From positions 62,001 to 126,000 of the forward strand of contig NZ_JBFAKK010000009.1 of assembly GCF_040655735.1 (NCBI RefSeq): DNA of 64,000 bases, in the 5' to 3' direction. Made by a program: the position numbers and the translations under genes. Under the pieces are notes generated by a model that did no database searches, was not told the origin of the DNA, and saw nothing but the letters and a program-made list of their open reading frames with translations. Every line of letters begins with the position of its first letter. Position 1 is the stretch's first letter. The DNA is from Phytomonospora sp040655735 (GTDB lineage Bacteria; Actinomycetota; Actinomycetes; Mycobacteriales; Micromonosporaceae). Positions 32,536-41,687 of the stretch are shown here, one piece after another.

Positions 32536-34191
32536 ATGCGTGTGCCGTATCCGCGCACCCCGCACCTGCCGTGGTCGCCGGGGTTCACCGCCGACGACCT
32601 GCGCGCCGGGTCGGTCGCGCTGGAGGGCCGCGAGGTCGTCGTCACCGAGAAGCTCGACGGCGAGAACACCACCCTCTACCGGGACGGCCTGCACGCCCGC
32701 TCGCTCGACTCCGGCCATCACCCCTCGCGCGCCCGGATCAAGGCTCTGCACGGCCGCGTGGGGCGTCTGATCCCCGAAGGCCGCCGGGTGTGCGGGGAGA
32801 ACATGTTCGCCCGCCACTCCATCGCCTACGACGACCTCGACGGCCACTTCTACGCCTTCTCGGTGTGGGACGGCGACACCTGCCTCGACTGGGACGCCAC
32901 CGTCTCCTTCACCCGCGAGCTGGGTCTCCCCCTCCCCCGTGTGCTCTACCGGGGGCCTTACGACGAGCGTTTGCTGCGCCGCCTCAAGCTCGACACCGAC
33001 CGCGTCGAGGGGTACGTCGTCCGCGATGCGTGCGCCTTCACCCTCGACGGCTTCGGCGAGCGCGTCGCGAAGTGGGTCCGTGCCCGCCACGTTCGGACCG
33101 ACACGCACTGGATGCACGCCGAGGTGGTCCCCAACGGGCTGGGACCGTCGGCGGCGTTGTGGGAGGTGCGCTCGGGCGGCGCCGCCGACGTAGCGGCGAT
33201 CGCCGCCCTGACCGGGCTCGGCGACGCGCACGCCTCCGTCGCGGCCGAGGCCGCCGCGCGTCTGGGCGACCGGACCGGCGACGCGCGGCTGTCGGGGGTC
33301 TTGGCCGCGCTCGCCCACGACCGTCCCCGCTCGACCTTGGCCGCCGACTTGGCCGGGCGGGTCGGGGTGGGGCTCGCGCGGCGGGTCGCCGACCTGGTGG
33401 GACTGCGGCCGAGGCTGTCGGAGCCGTTTCCCGACGAGGACCGGCGGGCGGGGCTGCTGCGCATGTCGGTGTCGGCCGACCTGGGCGTCCTGCACGCTCT
33501 GGCGATGGCCGTGGCGCCCGGCGAGCAGGTCGAGTGGTCGGCCCTGCACGCCACCGAGCTGCCGAAGGCGCGTCCGGTCCACGAGGGGCTCGAAGGGGAC
33601 GCCGACGTCATCGCGCGCCGGTGGGGAGAGGCCCGCGAGGCCTTCGCCGAGGGCCGGATCCGCTCCGCCGCCGAGGCCGACGCGCTCACCTGGCGCTGGC
33701 GAGCGGGCGACTTCCCGCGCCTGGTGCTGACGGTCGGGCCGTCGGGCAGCGGCAAGTCGCGCTTCGCCGGGTCCTCGGCCGCCGACGAGGTCGTCTCCCT
33801 CGACGGGCTGCGCGCGGCGCGCGGCGGCCGCTCGGTGCAGGGCGACAACGCCGCCGTGCACCGCGAAGGGCTCGCTCGGCTCGGCGCGGCCCTGCGCGGG
33901 AAACGCACCGTCGTGTGGGACGCCACCGCGCTCAACGCCCACCAGCGCGGTTCGGTGCACGCCGTCGCCGCCCGCCGGGACGCCCTCGTCACGCACGCGG
34001 TGTTCCTCGTGGACTCCGCCGAACTCGCCCGCCGCAACGGCGCCCGCGAGCACGGGGTGCCCGGGCATGTTCTCGACGCACAGCTCGCCCGCTTCCGCCC
34101 GCCCTATCCCGGCGAGACGCACCGTACCTGGTACGTCGCGCCGGACGGGTCGGTCGACGACATCGCCGGAGCACCCGATGCGCACCAGTGA
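32536..34191 (+). CDS. RNA ligase / polynucleotide kinase fusion (RNA repair)
   Basis: The 551-residue protein has two recognisable catalytic parts. Residues ~1-220 are an Rnl2-like RNA ligase: the nucleotidyl-lysine motif TEKLDGENTTLY (Lys39), GENMFARHSI (motif III region), VEGYVVR (motif IV, 157-163) and VAKWVRA (motif V, Lys179). Residues ~395-545 are a P-loop polynucleotide kinase: GPSGSGKS (401-408), SLDGLR and VVWDATALNAHQR. The middle ~170 residues (helical, HD-like in spacing) are unassigned. The two activities would phosphorylate a 5'-OH end and seal broken RNA. It overlaps the next gene by 14 bases, which supplies further end-processing domains. Confidence 0.85.
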   Translation: MRVPYPRTPHLPWSPGFTADDLRAGSVALEGREVVVTEKLDGENTTLYRDGLHARSLDSGHHPSRARIKALHGRVGRLIPEGRRVCGENMFARHSIAYDDLDGHFYAFSVWDGDTCLDWDATVSFTRELGLPLPRVLYRGPYDERLLRRLKLDTDRVEGYVVRDACAFTLDGFGERVAKWVRARHVRTDTHWMHAEVVPNGLGPSAALWEVRSGGAADVAAIAALTGLGDAHASVAAEAAARLGDRTGDARLSGVLAALAHDRPRSTLAADLAGRVGVGLARRVADLVGLRPRLSEPFPDEDRRAGLLRMSVSADLGVLHALAMAVAPGEQVEWSALHATELPKARPVHEGLEGDADVIARRWGEAREAFAEGRIRSAAEADALTWRWRAGDFPRLVLTVGPSGSGKSRFAGSSAADEVVSLDGLRAARGGRSVQGDNAAVHREGLARLGAALRGKRTVVWDATALNAHQRGSVHAVAARRDALVTHAVFLVDSAELARRNGAREHGVPGHVLDAQLARFRPPYPGETHRTWYVAPDGSVDDIAGAPDAHQ

Positions 34192-36742
34192 CGAGATCTA
34201 CCACCGGGTCCGCTGGGACGCCCGCTTCGACCCGGCGCGCTTCGTCGTCGGCGTCGCGCAGCGCGGCCGGGAGCCCCAGCGCGTCCCCTTGACCGCGTTC
34301 ACGCCCGGCGGGGACGTGCCGTGGCACCGGGTGGTGTTCGTCGAGGCAGACGGGAGCCCGGTGTGGGACCGCGCGAGCGGCCTCGACGTCCTCGACAGCG
34401 CCGGGCTGGGCCTCGTGCGGCACGAGAGCGTCCTGCGCCCCCCGTTCTTCGCGGCGCGCGCGGTACGGGGCCAGGGGACCGCGACGGCCGCAGCCGTACG
34501 CGTCTTGACCTGGAACACCCTGTGGGACCGCTTCGAGTCGCATCGGGTGCGCACCGCCGAGCGGCGTCCGCTCCTGCTGGCCGCGCTGGAGGCCGCCGGC
34601 GCCGACGTCATCGCCCTCCAGGAGGTCGAGGCGCCGCTGCTGGCGATGCTGGAGCCGTGGACCGCCGAGGGGTGGGCACTGCTCGGCGAGCCCCGCGACG
34701 TCGACAAGGCCGGGCTCGTGCTGCTCTCCCGACTGCCGGTCCGCGAAGGCGGCTGGCACGCGCTGAGCCCGCACAAGGCGGTCGCGGCGATCGTCGTGGA
34801 GACCGCCACCGGCCCGCTGACCGTTCTGAACACGCATCTGACCAGCGATCACACCCCCGGCGGCGCCGGGCGTCGCGGGCGCGAGTTGGCCCGGATCGCC
34901 GAGGGACTGTCGGGCGTCGACGGCGACGTGGTGGTCGTCGGCGACTTCAACGAGGACACCGCGCGGCCGGGGACGTTGCTGGCGATGCGCGACGCCTGGA
35001 CGGAGGCGCGCGGCGACGGCACTCCGACGTTCGACCCCGTCGCCAACCCGCTCGCGGCGATCGCCTCGCTGTCGGGCAGGCCCGGCCGGATCGACCGGAT
35101 CTTCCTGCGCGGCCCGCGCGCCACGGCCGCCTCACTGCACGGCGACACGCCGGTCGGCGGGCTGCACCCGTCGGATCACTACGGGCTGTCGGCGGTGCTC
35201 GGCTCGGGCCCCGTCGAGGACGTCCTCGACGTCGCCCCCGGAGCGCGCACGGCCCTCGCCTGGATCCCGCCGGAAGGGCTGTGGGAGCCGATCCAGCGCG
35301 TCCGGCGCGAGCACGACCCGTCCTTCGACCGCTGGCCGCCGCACGTGAACGTCCTCTTCGGCTTCGTGCCGGAGGCCGACTTCGAGTGCGCGGCCCCCCT
35401 CGCCGCACGCGCGCTGACCGGCGTCGCGCCGTTCACCGCGCGGCTCGGCGCGGTCGGCCGATTCGAGCAGGGCACGGTCTGGCAGCACCCCGGTGACGAC
35501 GGCTGGATCGGCCTGCGCGGCGCCCTCGAAGGGCGTTTCCCCCGCTGCGCGGGACGCTCCTACACGCCGCACCTCACCGTCGGGCGCGGCTCCCTCGACG
35601 CCCGCCTGCCCGTCGCGACCGCGCGCGTCACCGAACTGACGCTGCTGTCCCGGCGCGGCGACGGCCCGATGGAGCCCCGCGCGACAGTCGCGCTCGGCAC
35701 CGGCGAGGTCCGCTGGATCACGCCACCGCCGACCGCTCCCGAACCCGCCCGCACCAAGGCCTCGTCGGTCGTCGCCCGCGTGACGGCAGCGCTTCCCTGC
35801 GCCGACGTGCACCTCGTCGGGTCACGCGCGCTCGACTGCGAACTCCCCGGCGCCGACGTCGACCTCGTCGCCGCCGGGACCGTGCCCGCCGCCGCGATCG
35901 CCGCCCTGCCCGGCGTCACCGGATTCCGCGAGCTCACCGGCGCCCGCGTCCCGGGGATGCGTTTCCGGCTCGGCGACCTGGCCGTCGACCTCGCCGTGGC
36001 TCCCGGTGAGCCCCGCGACGTCGCCCGCCGCACCGAACGCGACCCCGACACCGCCGTCACCCTCAGCGCGGTCGGCGACGCCGAGGCGCTGCGCGGGCGC
36101 GTCCACCCCGGACTCGTCCGCCAGGTCAAGGCCTGGGCCCGGGCGCGCGGACTCGACAGCGCGCCCTTCGGCACACCGCCCGGCCTCGCCTGGACCGTCC
36201 TCGCCGCGCTCGTCGAGGGCGACCTGCGGGACTTCTTCGCGCACTGGGCCGCCTGGGACTGGCGCCGGCCGGTCGCCCTGACCGGCTCGCCCGAACCCAC
36301 CGGAGAGCCGATGACCGTGCTGACCCCGAGCGCGCCGGTCCGCTCCTGCACCGCGCAGGTGCTGCCCGGCATGGCCGCACTGATCGCCGAGGAGCTCTAC
36401 CGCGGCTGGGAACTGGCCGGCTCACCCGAACTCGCCGCTCCACCGCCGATGCACCGCCGCCACCGCGCCTGGGCGGTGGTCACCGTGACCGCGCGAGACG
36501 GCTTCGAGGCCGCCCGGGGCCGCATGCGCGGCAGGATGAACGCCCTGCTCGCGCGGCTTCCCGCCGACGCGCACGCCTGGCCCCGGGCATTCGAGGAGCG
36601 GCCCGGACGCGCCCGCTACGCCGTCGGCCTCGGCCGCGACACCCCCGGTGACATCGCGGGGATCCTGGCGTCGTGGACACGCGGCCAGGCCGGGGTATCG
36701 GCCGAGGTCCGGGCCGGCGGCGAGGTCCCCGACCTCCGGTGA
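34178..36742 (+). CDS. Multidomain RNA end-processing protein: DUF504 + endo/exonuclease/phosphatase + 2H phosphoesterase + nucleotidyltransferase
   Basis: The 854-residue protein starts at the ATG 14 bases before the previous stop. Domains in order are: DUF504/MJ1316-like (1-75; EIYHRVRWDARFDPARFVVG); an endonuclease/exonuclease/phosphatase fold (about 108-342; VLTWNTLWDR, ALQEVEAP, LNTHLTSDH, VVGDFNED, GGLHPSDHYGL); a 2H/LigT-like phosphoesterase (about 355-510; PPHVNVLFG with His389, TPHLTVG with His465); a poly(A)-polymerase-like nucleotidyltransferase (about 535-720; LVGSRALDCELPGADVDLV with Gly548-Ser549, Asp560, Asp562, third acid near Asp604); and a C-terminal RNA-binding-like region. 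Together these could open 2',3'-cyclic phosphates, trim ends and add nucleotides before the neighbouring ligase/kinase seals the RNA. Confidence 0.82.
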   Translation: MRTSDEIYHRVRWDARFDPARFVVGVAQRGREPQRVPLTAFTPGGDVPWHRVVFVEADGSPVWDRASGLDVLDSAGLGLVRHESVLRPPFFAARAVRGQGTATAAAVRVLTWNTLWDRFESHRVRTAERRPLLLAALEAAGADVIALQEVEAPLLAMLEPWTAEGWALLGEPRDVDKAGLVLLSRLPVREGGWHALSPHKAVAAIVVETATGPLTVLNTHLTSDHTPGGAGRRGRELARIAEGLSGVDGDVVVVGDFNEDTARPGTLLAMRDAWTEARGDGTPTFDPVANPLAAIASLSGRPGRIDRIFLRGPRATAASLHGDTPVGGLHPSDHYGLSAVLGSGPVEDVLDVAPGARTALAWIPPEGLWEPIQRVRREHDPSFDRWPPHVNVLFGFVPEADFECAAPLAARALTGVAPFTARLGAVGRFEQGTVWQHPGDDGWIGLRGALEGRFPRCAGRSYTPHLTVGRGSLDARLPVATARVTELTLLSRRGDGPMEPRATVALGTGEVRWITPPPTAPEPARTKASSVVARVTAALPCADVHLVGSRALDCELPGADVDLVAAGTVPAAAIAALPGVTGFRELTGARVPGMRFRLGDLAVDLAVAPGEPRDVARRTERDPDTAVTLSAVGDAEALRGRVHPGLVRQVKAWARARGLDSAPFGTPPGLAWTVLAALVEGDLRDFFAHWAAWDWRRPVALTGSPEPTGEPMTVLTPSAPVRSCTAQVLPGMAALIAEELYRGWELAGSPELAAPPPMHRRHRAWAVVTVTARDGFEAARGRMRGRMNALLARLPADAHAWPRAFEERPGRARYAVGLGRDTPGDIAGILASWTRGQAGVSAEVRAGGEVPDLR

Positions 36743-36765
36743 GACACGCGTGCCGTTGATCACCC

Positions 36766-36795
36766 TTGCGCGCGGCCCTCGACCTCGCCTAAAAT
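36766..36795 (+). promoter_or_regulatory. Strong promoter of the ABC-F gene
   Basis: TTGCGC (36766-36771) and TAAAAT (36790-36795) at 18-base spacing form a strong sigma-70-type promoter. Transcription should start near 36802, giving an untranslated leader of about 225 bases before the ABC-F start. Confidence 0.7.
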
Positions 36796-36801
36796 GTCCT
36801 C

Positions 36802-37027
36802 GGCCTTGTTCCCGACGTCAGGACCTCCGTTGGACATCTGAGATCGCGAGACACCGCAGCGGCCCTAGCCGTGCGCCTTAGGCGTACGCGTCCGTTTGCG
36901 CGCGATCTTGGTGCGGAGTCCCGTCGGGCTTTTTCATGCCCGCGCCCTCCCCCGGTTCAAAGACGGCCCCGCCGTGTCTCGCCTCGCAGCCCACCGCACA
37001 CCGCGAGCCGTTTCAGGAGCCCATCTC
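36802..37027 (+). promoter_or_regulatory. Structured leader with possible transcription attenuator before the ABC-F gene
   Basis: The leader contains an 8-base stem with a TTA loop (CGTGCGCC-TTA-GGCGTACG, 36870-36888, one G-U pair). Further down is a short stem followed by T residues (AGTCCCGTCGGGCT then TTTT, 36917-36934). The latter resembles an intrinsic terminator. CTCCG near 36825-36829 could pair with CGGAG at 36914-36918 as an antiterminator. Long attenuator leaders are known for antibiotic-resistance ABC-F genes. A GTG at 36871 inside the first stem could begin a leader peptide, but its frame runs past the ABC-F start. Confidence 0.45.
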
Positions 37028-38689
37028 ATGACCGTTCCACCGCACTCCGTCGTCTGCGCCGGCCTCACCTTCGCCTGGCCGGACGGCAGCCCCGTCTTCG
37101 ACGGGCTCGACTTCACCGCCGGGACCGGCCGCACCGCCCTCATCGGCGACAACGGCTCCGGCAAGTCGACGCTCCTGAAGCTCATCGCGGGGCTGCTCAC
37201 ACCGACCGGCGGGACCATCACCCGCGCCGGTGAACTCGCCTACCTGCCGCAGGAGCTCCCGCTCCAGCTGCACCGGACCGTCGACGACCTGCTCGGCATC
37301 GCCGAGACCCTCGCGGCACTGCGCGCGATCGAGGGCGGCGACGCCGACGAGGCCCACTTCGCCGCCGTGGGCGACGCCTGGGACGTCGAGGGGCACGCCC
37401 GCGCGACCCTCGACCGGCTCGGGCTGACGCACGTCGAACTGGACCGGCCGGTCGCCTCCCTCTCGGGCGGCGAGTCGATGCTGGTCGGCCTCGCCGGGAG
37501 ACTCCTCGGCGAGCCCGAGGTCCTGCTCCTCGACGAGCCCACCAACAACCTCGACCTGACCGCCCGGCGAAACCTCTACAGGGCCGTCGCCGACTTCGGC
37601 GGCGCCCTGCTCCTGGTCAGCCACGACCGGGAGCTGCTGGAACAGGTCGACCAGGTCGCCGAACTGCGCGAGGGCCAGGTGCGCATGTACGGCGGCGGCT
37701 TCTCCCACTACGAACAGGTCGTGGCCGGCGAGACCGAGGTCGCCGAACGCGCCCTGCGTACCGCGCAGTCCGACCTTCGCAAGCAGAAGAGAGAACTCAT
37801 TGAGGCGCAGATCAAGATCGATCGCCGTACTAGCAACGGCCGCAAGGCCCAGCTCGCCGGGGGGATCCCCAAGATTGTCGCGGGCGGCCTCAAACGGAAG
37901 GCCGAGGTCAGCGCCGGGAAACTCCGCGGCGCACACGAGGCGGAACGCGCCGAGGCGGAGACCGCCCGTGCCGACGCCGAGCTCGCGCTTCGTGACGAGA
38001 CGGTGATCCGGCTCGACCTCCCGCACACCCGAGTACCCAACGGCCGCACCGTCCTCGAAGTCGCCGAACTCGCCCACGCCCACCTTCCGGCGCCGGTGAC
38101 CTTCGACGTCCGGGGACCCGAGCGGATCGCGCTGACCGGCGGCAACGGCGCCGGGAAGACGACCCTGATGAAACTGCTCACCGGGGCTCTGACGCCCCAG
38201 GGCGGAACCGTCCGGCACAACGTGCCGGGCGTGCACTACCTGCCGCAGCGTCTCGAACTGCTCGACGACGACGCCAGCGCGCTGGAGAACGTGCGCCGTT
38301 TCGCCCCCGACATGTCCGACCACGACGCCCGCTCGCGGCTGGCCGCGCTCGGGTTCCGCAACAACCGCGCACAACGCCGCAGCGGCGTGCGCAACACCCG
38401 CGCCGAACAGGACGTCTCGACCCTGTCCGGCGGGGAGCGCCTGCGGGTCGCGCTGGCCGCCGTCCTGTCGGCCGAACCGGCTCCGCAGCTGCTCATGCTC
38501 GACGAACCGACCAACAACCTCGACATGACCAGCGTCCGCCAGCTGGAGCAGGCGCTGCAGTCCTACGAAGGGGCGCTGATCGTGGTCAGCCACGACCTGC
38601 CGTTCCTGCGGTCCATCGGGATCACCCGCTGGCTGCGGCTGGAGCGCGGCGAGGAGCCGGGGCTCACCTCGTCGACCGAGGAGCCCTAG
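37028..38689 (+). CDS. ABC-F family ATPase (ribosome-protection type candidate)
   Basis: The 553-residue soluble protein has two ABC domains and no membrane segment. Domain 1 has IGDNGSGKST, SLSGGESMLVGL and VLLLDEPTNNLD; domain 2 has TGGNGAGKTT, LSGGERLRVALAAVL and LLMLDEPTNNLD. A charged linker (~KQKRELIEAQIKIDRRTSNG) separates them. ABC-F proteins bind the ribosomal E site; some are translation factors, others displace ribosome-targeting antibiotics. The structured leader and strong promoter favour an inducible resistance-like role. Upstream starts in frame lie within the leader and are not used here. Confidence 0.9.
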   Translation: MTVPPHSVVCAGLTFAWPDGSPVFDGLDFTAGTGRTALIGDNGSGKSTLLKLIAGLLTPTGGTITRAGELAYLPQELPLQLHRTVDDLLGIAETLAALRAIEGGDADEAHFAAVGDAWDVEGHARATLDRLGLTHVELDRPVASLSGGESMLVGLAGRLLGEPEVLLLDEPTNNLDLTARRNLYRAVADFGGALLLVSHDRELLEQVDQVAELREGQVRMYGGGFSHYEQVVAGETEVAERALRTAQSDLRKQKRELIEAQIKIDRRTSNGRKAQLAGGIPKIVAGGLKRKAEVSAGKLRGAHEAERAEAETARADAELALRDETVIRLDLPHTRVPNGRTVLEVAELAHAHLPAPVTFDVRGPERIALTGGNGAGKTTLMKLLTGALTPQGGTVRHNVPGVHYLPQRLELLDDDASALENVRRFAPDMSDHDARSRLAALGFRNNRAQRRSGVRNTRAEQDVSTLSGGERLRVALAAVLSAEPAPQLLMLDEPTNNLDMTSVRQLEQALQSYEGALIVVSHDLPFLRSIGITRWLRLERGEEPGLTSSTEEP

Positions 38690-38766
38690 CGAGAGAGGCG
38701 CGGGCGGCCCCGACCGGGATACGGTCGGGTCCGCCCACGTCTCGACCCGAACCACCTGGAGCCCCG

Positions 38767-39801
38767 TTGCCCTTCGACGAGCCGCGCGCGACCGCGCGCC
38801 GAACCCACCACCACGCCGTCGCCGCGCGACTGTCGGCCGTCGACGACATCGAACTCGCCGCCCTGCTCGCCTCGGCACGGCCCCTGGGCAGCGGCATCGG
38901 CGGCAGCTCGGCGCTGCTGGACCTGCCGGACGGGAAGGTCTTCGTCAAGCGGATCCCGCTGACCGCGATCGAGGCGCGACACCCTCGTTCCACCGCCGAC
39001 CTGTTCGGCCTGCCCGTGTTCTACCAGTACGGGATCGGCTCGGCCGGCTTCGGCGCCTGGCGCGAACTCGCCGCACACGAGGCGGCCACCGAGTGGGTCC
39101 TGACCGGCGAGCACGCGGGCTTTCCGCTCCTGCACCACTGGCGGGTGCTGCCCGGCGCGGCCGGCGCCGTCGGCGACCACGATCTGGAGGAGTCGGTGGC
39201 GCACTGGGGCGGCTCGGCGGCGATCCGCGAACGGCTCACGGCGATCGCCGCTTCGCAGCTGAGCCTCGTGGTGTTCCTCGAATACGTTCCCCGGTCTCTG
39301 TCGGCGTGGCTTCCCGAACAGCCGCCGGAGGCGTTCGCGCGGATCGAGCGCGAGCTGGCGGACACGGCGGCCTTCCTGCGGGAACGCGGCTGGATCCACT
39401 TCGACGCGCACTACGGCAACGTGGTGACCGACGGGCACCGGTGCCACCTCACCGACTTCGGCCTGGCCGTCGGCGCCGGCTTCGACCTGTCCCCCGCCGA
39501 ACGCGCCTTCTTCGACGCCCACCGTGACTACGACCTCGCCTACGGGGCCGCGCATCTGGTCGAACACCACATCGCCGAGCGATACCGAGGCGAGCTCGAC
39601 CGCATGGCCTTCGTCACCGCGTGGGCCGCGGGCACCCGGCCGCCGGAGGTGCCCGGGACGGTCGCCGACATCCTCGACAGGCACGCGCGGACCACGATCG
39701 TGATGGCCGGCTTCTTCCGCGAACTCATCGAGGGCGACAAGTCGGCGCCCTATCCGGCCGCCGACCTGGCCCGCGCGATCGCTAGTCCCGGTTGCGCTTG
39801 A
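38767..39801 (+). CDS. Protein-kinase-like (PKL) phosphotransferase
   Basis: The 344-residue protein starts with TTG behind GGAG. A glycine-rich loop (GSGIGGSSALLDL) is followed by the ATP-binding Lys in KVFVKRIPL. VVFLEYVPRSLSAWL forms the hinge. The catalytic loop is WIHFDAHYGNVV and the metal-binding LTDFGLAVG is DFG-like. The fold is protein-kinase/choline-kinase-like, but the usual HRD is replaced by HFDAH. It is found in actinobacteria as an uncharacterised kinase family. It follows the ABC-F gene by 77 bases and may be co-transcribed. Its 3' end overlaps the convergent gene by 20 bases. Confidence 0.75.
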   Translation: MPFDEPRATARRTHHHAVAARLSAVDDIELAALLASARPLGSGIGGSSALLDLPDGKVFVKRIPLTAIEARHPRSTADLFGLPVFYQYGIGSAGFGAWRELAAHEAATEWVLTGEHAGFPLLHHWRVLPGAAGAVGDHDLEESVAHWGGSAAIRERLTAIAASQLSLVVFLEYVPRSLSAWLPEQPPEAFARIERELADTAAFLRERGWIHFDAHYGNVVTDGHRCHLTDFGLAVGAGFDLSPAERAFFDAHRDYDLAYGAAHLVEHHIAERYRGELDRMAFVTAWAAGTRPPEVPGTVADILDRHARTTIVMAGFFRELIEGDKSAPYPAADLARAIASPGCA

Positions 39802-40105
39802 TGCGCTGGCGGGCGTCGTAGTCGCGTTTGCGCTGCGGATAGCCCACCCGGGCCACGTCGTAGACGGGGATGCCGAGACGCTGCCCGAGTCGGTAGGCGC
39901 CCGCGGGGCCGTCGACGCGGCGGCGCGTCCACTCCCCGTCGGTGGCGATCAGGATCACCGTGTGCTCGGTGACGGTCGTCTGCGGCTCGACGTATGCCTC
40001 GACCCCGATGCGCGTGCGCACGAACTCCTCCAGGTGGGAGGTGTCGAGCTGGGTCCGGGCCCGATCGCCGTCATCCGGGCGACGCTTGCGGCGGAACAGA
40101 CGCAC
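39782..40105 (-). CDS. Conserved actinobacterial protein, 107 residues, upstream of lpdA
   Basis: The protein starts MRLFRRKRRP with a very basic N-terminus. It has a core TVILIATDGEWTRRRVDGPAGAY and RLGQRLGIPVYDVARVGYPQRKRDYD, and again a basic tail. The GTG start follows AAGGAGGA. Similar small proteins are found next to actinobacterial lpdA genes; their function is unknown to me. It is divergent from lpdA and has its own good promoter at 40133-40163. Confidence 0.75.
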   Translation of the reverse strand: MRLFRRKRRPDDGDRARTQLDTSHLEEFVRTRIGVEAYVEPQTTVTEHTVILIATDGEWTRRRVDGPAGAYRLGQRLGIPVYDVARVGYPQRKRDYDARQRIKRNRD

Positions 40106-40132
40106 GGCATTCCTCCTTGCAGACGACAGGTC

Positions 40133-40163
40133 TATATATGGACGAGTTTCAAATGTGCGTCAA
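40133..40163 (-). promoter_or_regulatory. Candidate promoter for the 107-residue gene
   Basis: On the minus strand, TTGACG (complement of 40158-40163) is followed after 17 or 19 bases by CATATA or TATATA (complement of 40133-40140). This is a near-consensus sigma-70-type promoter ~30 bases upstream of the gene. The AT-rich TATATATA could also serve transcription toward lpdA. Confidence 0.5.
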
Positions 40164-40278
40164 GACTATGGGACGGACACGTGTGCCCGCACACACCGGC
40201 GCACGGGTCCCGCCACATGCGTCTCGCGCCAGGTGCGAGGATGGTCAGCGAACCTCGAGGATGACTTTGGGAGAACTC

Positions 40279-41664
40279 GTGAGCGACCCGAACCTTGGTT
40301 ACGACGTGGTAATCCTGGGCGGCGGAAGCGGCGGTTACGCCTGCGCCCTCCGTGCCGTCCAGCTCGGACTCCGCGTCGCACTGATCGAGAAGGACAAGGT
40401 GGGCGGCACCTGCCTGCACCGCGGCTGCATCCCGACCAAGGCACTCCTGCACGCCGCCGAGGTCGCCGACTCGACCCGTGAGAGCGAGCAGTTCGGTGTG
40501 CTCGCCGAGCTCACCGGCATCGACATGAACGGTGTCAACGCCTACAAGGACGGCGTGGTCGCCAAGCTTTACAAGGGCCTGCAGGGCATGATCAAGGCCG
40601 CCAAGATCGACTACATCGAGGGCACCGGCAAACTCGTCGGGAAGAACACCATCGAGGTCGACGGCCGCCGGATCACCGGCAAGAACCTCGTGCTGGCCAC
40701 CGGTTCGTACTCCAAGTCCATCCCCGGTCTCGACGTCGACGGCGAGCGGGTCATCACCTCCGAGCACGCCCTGAGCCTCGACAAGGTCCCCGCCTCCGCG
40801 GTCGTCCTCGGCGGCGGCGTCATCGGCGTCGAGTTCGCCAGCGCGTGGCACTCCTTCGGCACCGAGGTGACGATCATCGAGGCCCTCCCCCGCCTCGTGG
40901 CCGCCGAGGACGCCGACTGCTCCAAGCAGGTCGAGCGCACCTTCCGCAAGCGCGGCATCAAGTTCAAGACCGGCAAGCCCTTCGAATCGGTCAAGCACAC
41001 CGACAACGGTGTGTCGGTGACGATCGAGGGCGGTGAGGTCATCGAGGCCGAACTGCTGCTGGTGGCCGTCGGGCGCGGCCCGGTGACCCAGGGCATCGGC
41101 TACGAGGAGCAGGGCGTCGGCATGGACCGCGGCTTCGTCCTCACCGACGAGCGCCTGCGCACCAACGTCCCCGGCGTCTACGCCGTCGGCGACATCGTCC
41201 CCGGCATGCAGCTGGCGCACCGCGGCTTCCAGCAGGGCATCTTCGTCGCCGAGGACATCGCCGGCCTGGAGCCGCAGCCGATCGACGAGAACGGCATCCC
41301 GCGCGTGACGTACTGCGAACCCGAGGTCGCCTCCGTCGGACTCACCGAGGAGAAGGCCAAGGAGAAGTACGGCGCCGACAAGGTCAAGACCTACAACTAC
41401 AACCTCGGCGGCAACGGCAAGAGCCAGATCCTCAAGACGCAGGGGTTCGTGAAGCTCGTCGGTGTCGTCGACGGCCCTGTGGTGGGTGTACACATGGTCG
41501 GCAGCCGCGTCGGCGAGTTGATCGGCGAGGCCCAGTTGATCTACAACTGGGAGGCGTTCCCGAGTGACGTCGCCCAGCTCATCCACATGCACCCGACCCA
41601 GAACGAGGCACTCGGCGAGGCGCACTTGGCCCTCGCGGGCAAGCCGCTGCACGCGCACGCGTAG
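40279..41664 (+). CDS. lpdA: Dihydrolipoyl dehydrogenase (E3)
   Basis: The 461-residue flavoprotein reoxidises dihydrolipoamide in 2-oxoacid dehydrogenase complexes. Features are the FAD motif VVILGGGSGGYACALRA, the redox disulfide GGTCLHRGCIPTKA, the NAD motif VVLGGGVIGVEFAS, YAVGDIVPGMQLAH and the C-terminal HMHPTQNEALGEA with the catalytic His-Glu pair. GTG 40279 is chosen over ATG 40261 because GGGAG lies 5 bases before it. It is followed at 23 bases by the E2 gene, so the two form an operon. Confidence 0.95.
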   Translation: MSDPNLGYDVVILGGGSGGYACALRAVQLGLRVALIEKDKVGGTCLHRGCIPTKALLHAAEVADSTRESEQFGVLAELTGIDMNGVNAYKDGVVAKLYKGLQGMIKAAKIDYIEGTGKLVGKNTIEVDGRRITGKNLVLATGSYSKSIPGLDVDGERVITSEHALSLDKVPASAVVLGGGVIGVEFASAWHSFGTEVTIIEALPRLVAAEDADCSKQVERTFRKRGIKFKTGKPFESVKHTDNGVSVTIEGGEVIEAELLLVAVGRGPVTQGIGYEEQGVGMDRGFVLTDERLRTNVPGVYAVGDIVPGMQLAHRGFQQGIFVAEDIAGLEPQPIDENGIPRVTYCEPEVASVGLTEEKAKEKYGADKVKTYNYNLGGNGKSQILKTQGFVKLVGVVDGPVVGVHMVGSRVGELIGEAQLIYNWEAFPSDVAQLIHMHPTQNEALGEAHLALAGKPLHAHA

Positions 41665-41687
41665 ACGACCACAGGAGTTTGACGACC

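Noticed and set aside
36794..36841. 15-codon upstream frame (MSSALFPTSGPPLDI) before the ABC-F gene
   Set aside because: Its ATG overlaps the -10 element TAAAAT and lies upstream of the predicted transcription start, so it would not be in the transcript; no ribosome-binding site either.
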